The translations under genes were made by a program, and so were the position numbers. 64,000 bases of DNA from Bacillota bacterium (GTDB taxonomy: Bacteria; Bacillota; Clostridia; Christensenellales; Aristaeellaceae), in NCBI GenBank assembly GCA_023411175.1, contig JAEYPB010000082.1:1-64000 (forward strand), read 5' to 3'. The first letter of the stretch is position 1, and every line of letters starts with the position of its first letter. Of this stretch, positions 60,941 to 64,000 are shown piece after piece. The notes beneath the pieces were generated by a model, which was given only the letters and a program-made list of their open reading frames with translations, was not told the origin of the DNA and made no database searches.

Positions 60941-61075
60941 GCGCAGAAAATCCGCTTCGCGGCTTCTCAGCGCCAAAGAGGAACTCTGCGCGCGCCTGAA
61001 ATCCTCCCGGATTTCCGGGCGGCGCACTGACTACGGAAACTGCGTTCCCGGCGTGCATGCCGCCGGAAACGTTCG
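60941..61075 (-). repeat. Diverged, inverted copy of the dispersed element (copy 5)
   Basis: Read on the minus strand, this region carries the same order as copies 1-4: an H1-like hairpin (GTTTCCGGCG/CGCCGGGAAC), then GTCAGTGCGCCGCCCGGAAA, H3 with GTGCGCC/GGCGCGC outside and GAAATCC/GGATTTC inside, and a final long hairpin at 60941-60974 whose arms start GGCGC and end GCGCC. The H2 arm found in the other copies is missing. The last hairpin also serves as the feoB terminator. The remaining bases up to 61139 hold nothing else I can support. Confidence 0.65.
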
Positions 61076-61139
61076 AAGAGGGGCCGAATGTCCATGCCCA
61101 TCATCCGCAGACGAGACGATTGATCTGGAGGTGTTTTTC

Positions 61140-61949
61140 ATGACGCCCTGGCAGCTGTCGCTCCTGTGCCAACTGGCCTACTACGACTTTCCGGAGGGCA
61201 ACGACGCGCTGGGCGAGACGGCGGCCGTTCTGGCCGCAGAACTTCTCGCCGCGCCGGGCGAGCTCCCCCCCTACGGCCGGCAGCCGATGGTCGACATCAC
61301 CCAGGATCCCGTGGTCGGGCCGATGGTGCTGATCGCCCGCGAAGTGGACCTGACGCAGCCCGGCTTCGCGGCCTACGCGTTTCAGTCCCCCGAGGAGGGC
61401 AAGGTGGTCGCCATGCGGCCCACCGAATCCCATACATCCCTGTCCGGCATCATGGACTGGACGGACAACTTCATGGCGCCTCTCGTGGGCTCGACGCAGT
61501 ACCGGTCGGTAGAGCGCTTCGTCAACCGCTTCCCCGATGGACGGCTGATGCTGACCGGCCATTCGAAGGGCGCGCACAACGCGATGTACGGCCTTGCCGT
61601 GGCGGAAAACGGCGGCGCGGCCTGCGTGTGCTTCGACGGGCAGGGCTTCGCCCGCTGCCAGCTGACGGAAGCCCAGCGCCTACGTCTCCGCGAGCGCGCG
61701 GTAAACTACGTCACACAGAGCGACCCGGTGGGCGCGCTTTTGTACCACCCGGAGGAGCGTGTGTTCGTTCAGCAGTCCTGCGAGCCCGCCCACGCCCTCA
61801 GCTGCATGGTGTTTGATCAAAGCGGCCATCCGGTGCCCGCGCGCCGCCCGCTTTGGTCATATCTGGTGGAGGCGCTGACCACCGGCCTCGCGTCAAAATG
61901 GGGGCGGGACTGCGCAGCGGCAAACCCTCCTTCGAGCGCCCTTCCGTAA
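61140..61949 (+). CDS. Lipase-like alpha/beta hydrolase (DUF2974-like)
   Basis: A 269-residue protein of the Mbeg1/DUF2974 group of lipase-like alpha/beta hydrolases. The nucleophile Ser is in the GxSxG motif LTGHSKGAHNAMYG; the N-terminal LCQLAYYDFPEG and the strand ACVCFDGQGF fit the family. A substrate cannot be named; the possible catalytic Asp and His further on are not assigned. The ATG at 61140 follows GGAGGTG; a longer upstream frame would run into the repeat element. Confidence 0.75.
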   Translation: MTPWQLSLLCQLAYYDFPEGNDALGETAAVLAAELLAAPGELPPYGRQPMVDITQDPVVGPMVLIAREVDLTQPGFAAYAFQSPEEGKVVAMRPTESHTSLSGIMDWTDNFMAPLVGSTQYRSVERFVNRFPDGRLMLTGHSKGAHNAMYGLAVAENGGAACVCFDGQGFARCQLTEAQRLRLRERAVNYVTQSDPVGALLYHPEERVFVQQSCEPAHALSCMVFDQSGHPVPARRPLWSYLVEALTTGLASKWGRDCAAANPPSSALP

Positions 61950-62007
61950 GCCTCAAGCCTTTAAAAATCTGATCTCCGGGCGATGCAGAGACAGCCCAAA
62001 AAGCCAG

Positions 62008-62033
62008 AGCGCCGCGGAAAAACCCGCGGCGCT
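62008..62033 (-). terminator. Terminator of pdxY
   Basis: AGCGCCGCGG (62008-62017) and CCGCGGCGCT (62024-62033), perfect 10-bp stem, followed on the minus strand by CTGGCTTTTTGG. Confidence 0.75.
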
Positions 62034-62074
62034 TCATTATAATACTTATCTCGTTTGGGTTCGGGTGTTTCCCT

Positions 62075-62926
62075 TCAGGTAGCCCCCATCTCGGCGCCCA
62101 GACCGGGGAGCCCCGCCTCAAAGTTGACGCCGAAGCGCTTGTCCGTGCCCGCGTCCGCCGTGCGGCGGATGGAGGCGGCTGTGAAGTCCACCGACAGCCC
62201 AACCGCGTCCGAAAGGCTGCGGCCGGCCACGAGCGCGCCCACCAGCACGCTGGCAAACAGATCGCCGGTGCCGTGGTAGTAGCCCTCGATCCGAGGCCCG
62301 AGATGCACGCCGGATGTGCCGGCAGCGGCATCGTAATAGGCCGCGCCAAGCGCGTCCTCGCCGAAGGATACGCCGGTCAGCACCACCCTGCCGGGGCCGA
62401 GGGCCGAAAGGCGGCGCATAAGCGCCTCGATCTCCTTCGGGTCCTGCGGGCCGTCCCGGTACGGCTCGTCCAGGAGCAGCACCGCCTCTGTCAGGTTGGG
62501 CACGATCAGGTCGGCCTTCGCGCAGAGCTTGCGCATGCCCGCGGGAAAATCCTGCGGAAAGTGGGCGTAGAGCCTGCCGTTGTCGGCCATCACCGGATCG
62601 ACGGCGATGAGGGTACCTTCCCCCTTCAGCGCGTCGAACGCCTCCAGCACGATGTCGATCTGCCGGAAGGAGCCGAGATAGCCGGTGTAGATGGCGTCAA
62701 AGCTGAGGCCGAGGCCCTGCCAATGGCGCACGATGGGCAGGATATCGTCCGTCAGATCCCGGAACGTGTAGCCGGTGAAGCCGCCCGTGTGGGTGGACAG
62801 CACCGCCGTCGGAATGACGCTGACTTCCGCGCCCATCGCCGAAATCACCGGCAGCGCCACCGTCAGGGAGCATTTTCCAAAGCAGGAGATGTCGTGTATC
62901 GCGGCGACCCGCTTCTGATGGGGCAT
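62075..62926 (-). CDS. pdxY: Pyridoxal/pyridoxamine kinase
   Basis: A 283-residue ribokinase-like kinase matching PdxY/PdxK. The family start is AAIHDISCFGKCSLTVALPVIS; the substrate region is STHTGGFTGYTFRDLT; the anion-hole/ATP motif is YYHGTGDLFASVLVGALV, with the catalytic Asp in GTGD. It makes pyridoxal 5'-phosphate from B6 vitamers. It has a consensus promoter and its own terminator, so is monocistronic. Confidence 0.92.
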   Translation of the reverse strand: MPHQKRVAAIHDISCFGKCSLTVALPVISAMGAEVSVIPTAVLSTHTGGFTGYTFRDLTDDILPIVRHWQGLGLSFDAIYTGYLGSFRQIDIVLEAFDALKGEGTLIAVDPVMADNGRLYAHFPQDFPAGMRKLCAKADLIVPNLTEAVLLLDEPYRDGPQDPKEIEALMRRLSALGPGRVVLTGVSFGEDALGAAYYDAAAGTSGVHLGPRIEGYYHGTGDLFASVLVGALVAGRSLSDAVGLSVDFTAASIRRTADAGTDKRFGVNFEAGLPGLGAEMGAT

Positions 62927-62964
62927 AAAATCACCTCATATCCCAATAAACATATAAGCTCTAT

Positions 62965-62993
62965 ATTCTATCCGAGCGGGCTACGCCTGTCAA
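62965..62993 (-). promoter_or_regulatory. Promoter of pdxY
   Basis: TTGACA (62993-62988, minus strand), 17-bp spacer, TAGAAT (62970-62965). Confidence 0.85.
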
Positions 62994-63018
62994 CCGCTTG
63001 CGACGCTTCACATTCGCG

Positions 63019-63435
63019 CTATGTGCTCGGTCCTTTGCAGTTTTTGCAGTGGCCGAAGACCTCCAGGTTGTGGCCGGTGACGGCGAAGCCATCCTCCGGC
63101 AGCTCCGGCACGAAGTGCCCCACCGGGCAGCTCTTCAGCGGAATGATCCGGTGGCAGTCCACGCACACGGCGTAGTGGTGGTGCCCGGTGGTGCGCAGCT
63201 CGTAGAGCGCCACGTCGCTGCCCATCACGGCAATCCGAACCGCAACCCCGTGCTCGACGAAGGATTCCAGCGCCCGGTAGACCGTGGAGAGCCACGCGCT
63301 GCCGCCGCCCTCTTTTTCGATTTTCGCCGCGATGTCGAGGGCGCTCAGCGGCGTCTCGGTGGCGGCGAGCACCTCCAGCACGCGCTCTCGCTGCTTTGTC
63401 TTTTTAAGGCCCTCGGGCCAGTTCACATCCTGCAT
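63019..63435 (-). CDS. Fur-family regulator, probably Zur
   Basis: A 138-residue Fur-family repressor. The winged helix covers ~1-80 (ALDIAAKIEKEGGGSAWLSTVYRAL); the dimer/metal domain has HHHYAVCVDCHRII and two C-x-x-C pairs (CVDC, CKNC) for structural zinc. The adjacent metal ABC permease of the ZnuB type suggests that it controls zinc uptake (Zur) rather than iron. It lies 13 bases after the znuB-like stop codon on the same strand. Confidence 0.88.
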   Translation of the reverse strand: MQDVNWPEGLKKTKQRERVLEVLAATETPLSALDIAAKIEKEGGGSAWLSTVYRALESFVEHGVAVRIAVMGSDVALYELRTTGHHHYAVCVDCHRIIPLKSCPVGHFVPELPEDGFAVTGHNLEVFGHCKNCKGPST

Positions 63436-63448
63436 TGTCCGCCTCCTT

Positions 63449-64000
63449 TCAAAGCGCCCCCCGCGCCCGGCGCCCGCCGAGAACGAGGATCAGGCTGAGG
63501 CAGATTACGCCCGTCAGCACCACCGCGCCGCCGGGGCGAAGCCCCAGATAGAACGCCGCGACCAGCCCAACCAGCATGAAAAAGGCCGCGAAGCCCACCG
63601 AATAGAGGACCGTCTGCCGGTAGCTTCTGGCGAAGCGCATTGCGCAGGCCGTCGGGATCACCATCAAAGACGACACGATCAGCGCGCCCACCGTCCGCGC
63701 GGCCACCGATACGCAGGCCGCGGTCAGGATGGTGAAGGCGAAGTTGATTGCCCCCACCGGCACTCCGGCCAGCCGCGCGGCCCGCTCGTCGAGGGCGATA
63801 AAGAAAAGCTCGCGGTAGAACACGATGAAGCACAGAAGAACGAGGCCGCTGATCACCGCCACCATCCACAGTTCAAAGTCGTCGATGGCGACGATGCTGC
63901 CGAAGAGAAAGCTGTTGAAGTTGGCGTTGCCCGGCACGAATCCTGACAATACGCCCGCAAGGCCGATGCCCGCGGACATGATGATGGCGATGGACATCTC
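63449..64000 (-). CDS. Zinc/manganese ABC transporter permease, partial
   Basis: The C-terminal 182 or more residues of an ABC-3 family permease (ZnuB/AdcB/MntB type) are present; the window ends before the start codon, so about 80-90 N-terminal residues are missing. Several membrane helices and the family segment RAARLAGVPVGAINFAFTILTAACV can be seen, as can GALIVSSLMVIPTACA. It should work with an ATPase and binding protein encoded upstream, beyond the window. Its neighbour Zur-like gene suggests zinc. Confidence 0.9.
   Translation of the reverse strand, partial: EMSIAIIMSAGIGLAGVLSGFVPGNANFNSFLFGSIVAIDDFELWMVAVISGLVLLCFIVFYRELFFIALDERAARLAGVPVGAINFAFTILTAACVSVAARTVGALIVSSLMVIPTACAMRFARSYRQTVLYSVGFAAFFMLVGLVAAFYLGLRPGGAVVLTGVICLSLILVLGGRRARGAL

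Overview
The window reads as high-GC DNA from a strictly anaerobic, spore-forming-lineage Clostridia bacterium, probably an uncultured gut organism. The supporting genes are spoIIID next to an mreB/mbl-like gene, a SpoIIQ-like LytM protein, HPr kinase, a trimeric-type [FeFe] hydrogenase, type III glutamine synthetase, a G1P-dehydrogenase homologue, a Na+-pumping decarboxylase beta subunit and a bifunctional NAD(P)H-hydrate repair enzyme. Many promoters match the sigma-A consensus with 17-18 nt spacers. No rRNA, tRNA, CRISPR array, phage or transposase gene was recognised. The first ~31 bases are a C-rich tract that looks like a contig edge.

Layout. 0-8 kb: AEC transporter, scpB, a BMP-type nucleoside ABC transporter operon without its binding protein, and a secreted caspase-like protein with Ig-like repeats. 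8-19.5 kb: glnN, an SGNH hydrolase, a secreted glycan-binding-type protein, an mreB/mbl-like gene, spoIIID, uvrB, a small charged helical protein, an M1-peptidase-like protein that has lost its zinc site, and a small secreted protein. 19.8-30 kb: oadB with a previously easy-to-miss 40-residue oadG-like gene, a long intergenic region with a probable small RNA, the hydrogenase operon (NuoE-like, HATPase, ferredoxin-like, NuoF-like, HydA), an SseB-like gene, and an ECF S-component/P-loop kinase/DUF5655 operon behind a structured leader.

30-45 kb: a minus-strand run of HAD phosphatase, hprK, ROK glucokinase, HD hydrolase, thioredoxin-like and DUF4177-like genes; two MFS transporters; a noc/parB homologue; murG; dnaX-gtrA; a G1P-dehydrogenase homologue; and a short alaS. 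45-64 kb: methyltransferase, cell-wall-associated protein, asnS-queT, phosphodiesterase, glgP with an overlapping GH13 gene, nnr, secreted and spore-surface-like proteins, SpoIIQ-like protein, feoAB, a lipase-like protein, pdxY, and a zur/znuB pair cut by the window end.

The most unusual signal is a ~200 bp dispersed element present five times (about 1.0, 11.6, 19.6, 30.0 and, diverged and inverted, 61.0 kb). It encodes no protein, folds into four conserved hairpins with compensatory base changes between copies, and in at least two copies lies between two copies of the same terminator-like hairpin, as if it had inserted into a terminator and duplicated it. I know of no named family that matches, but I could not search. 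Further candidates are a promoter-plus-terminator small RNA near 21.4 kb and leaders upstream of the ECF S-component and glnN genes.
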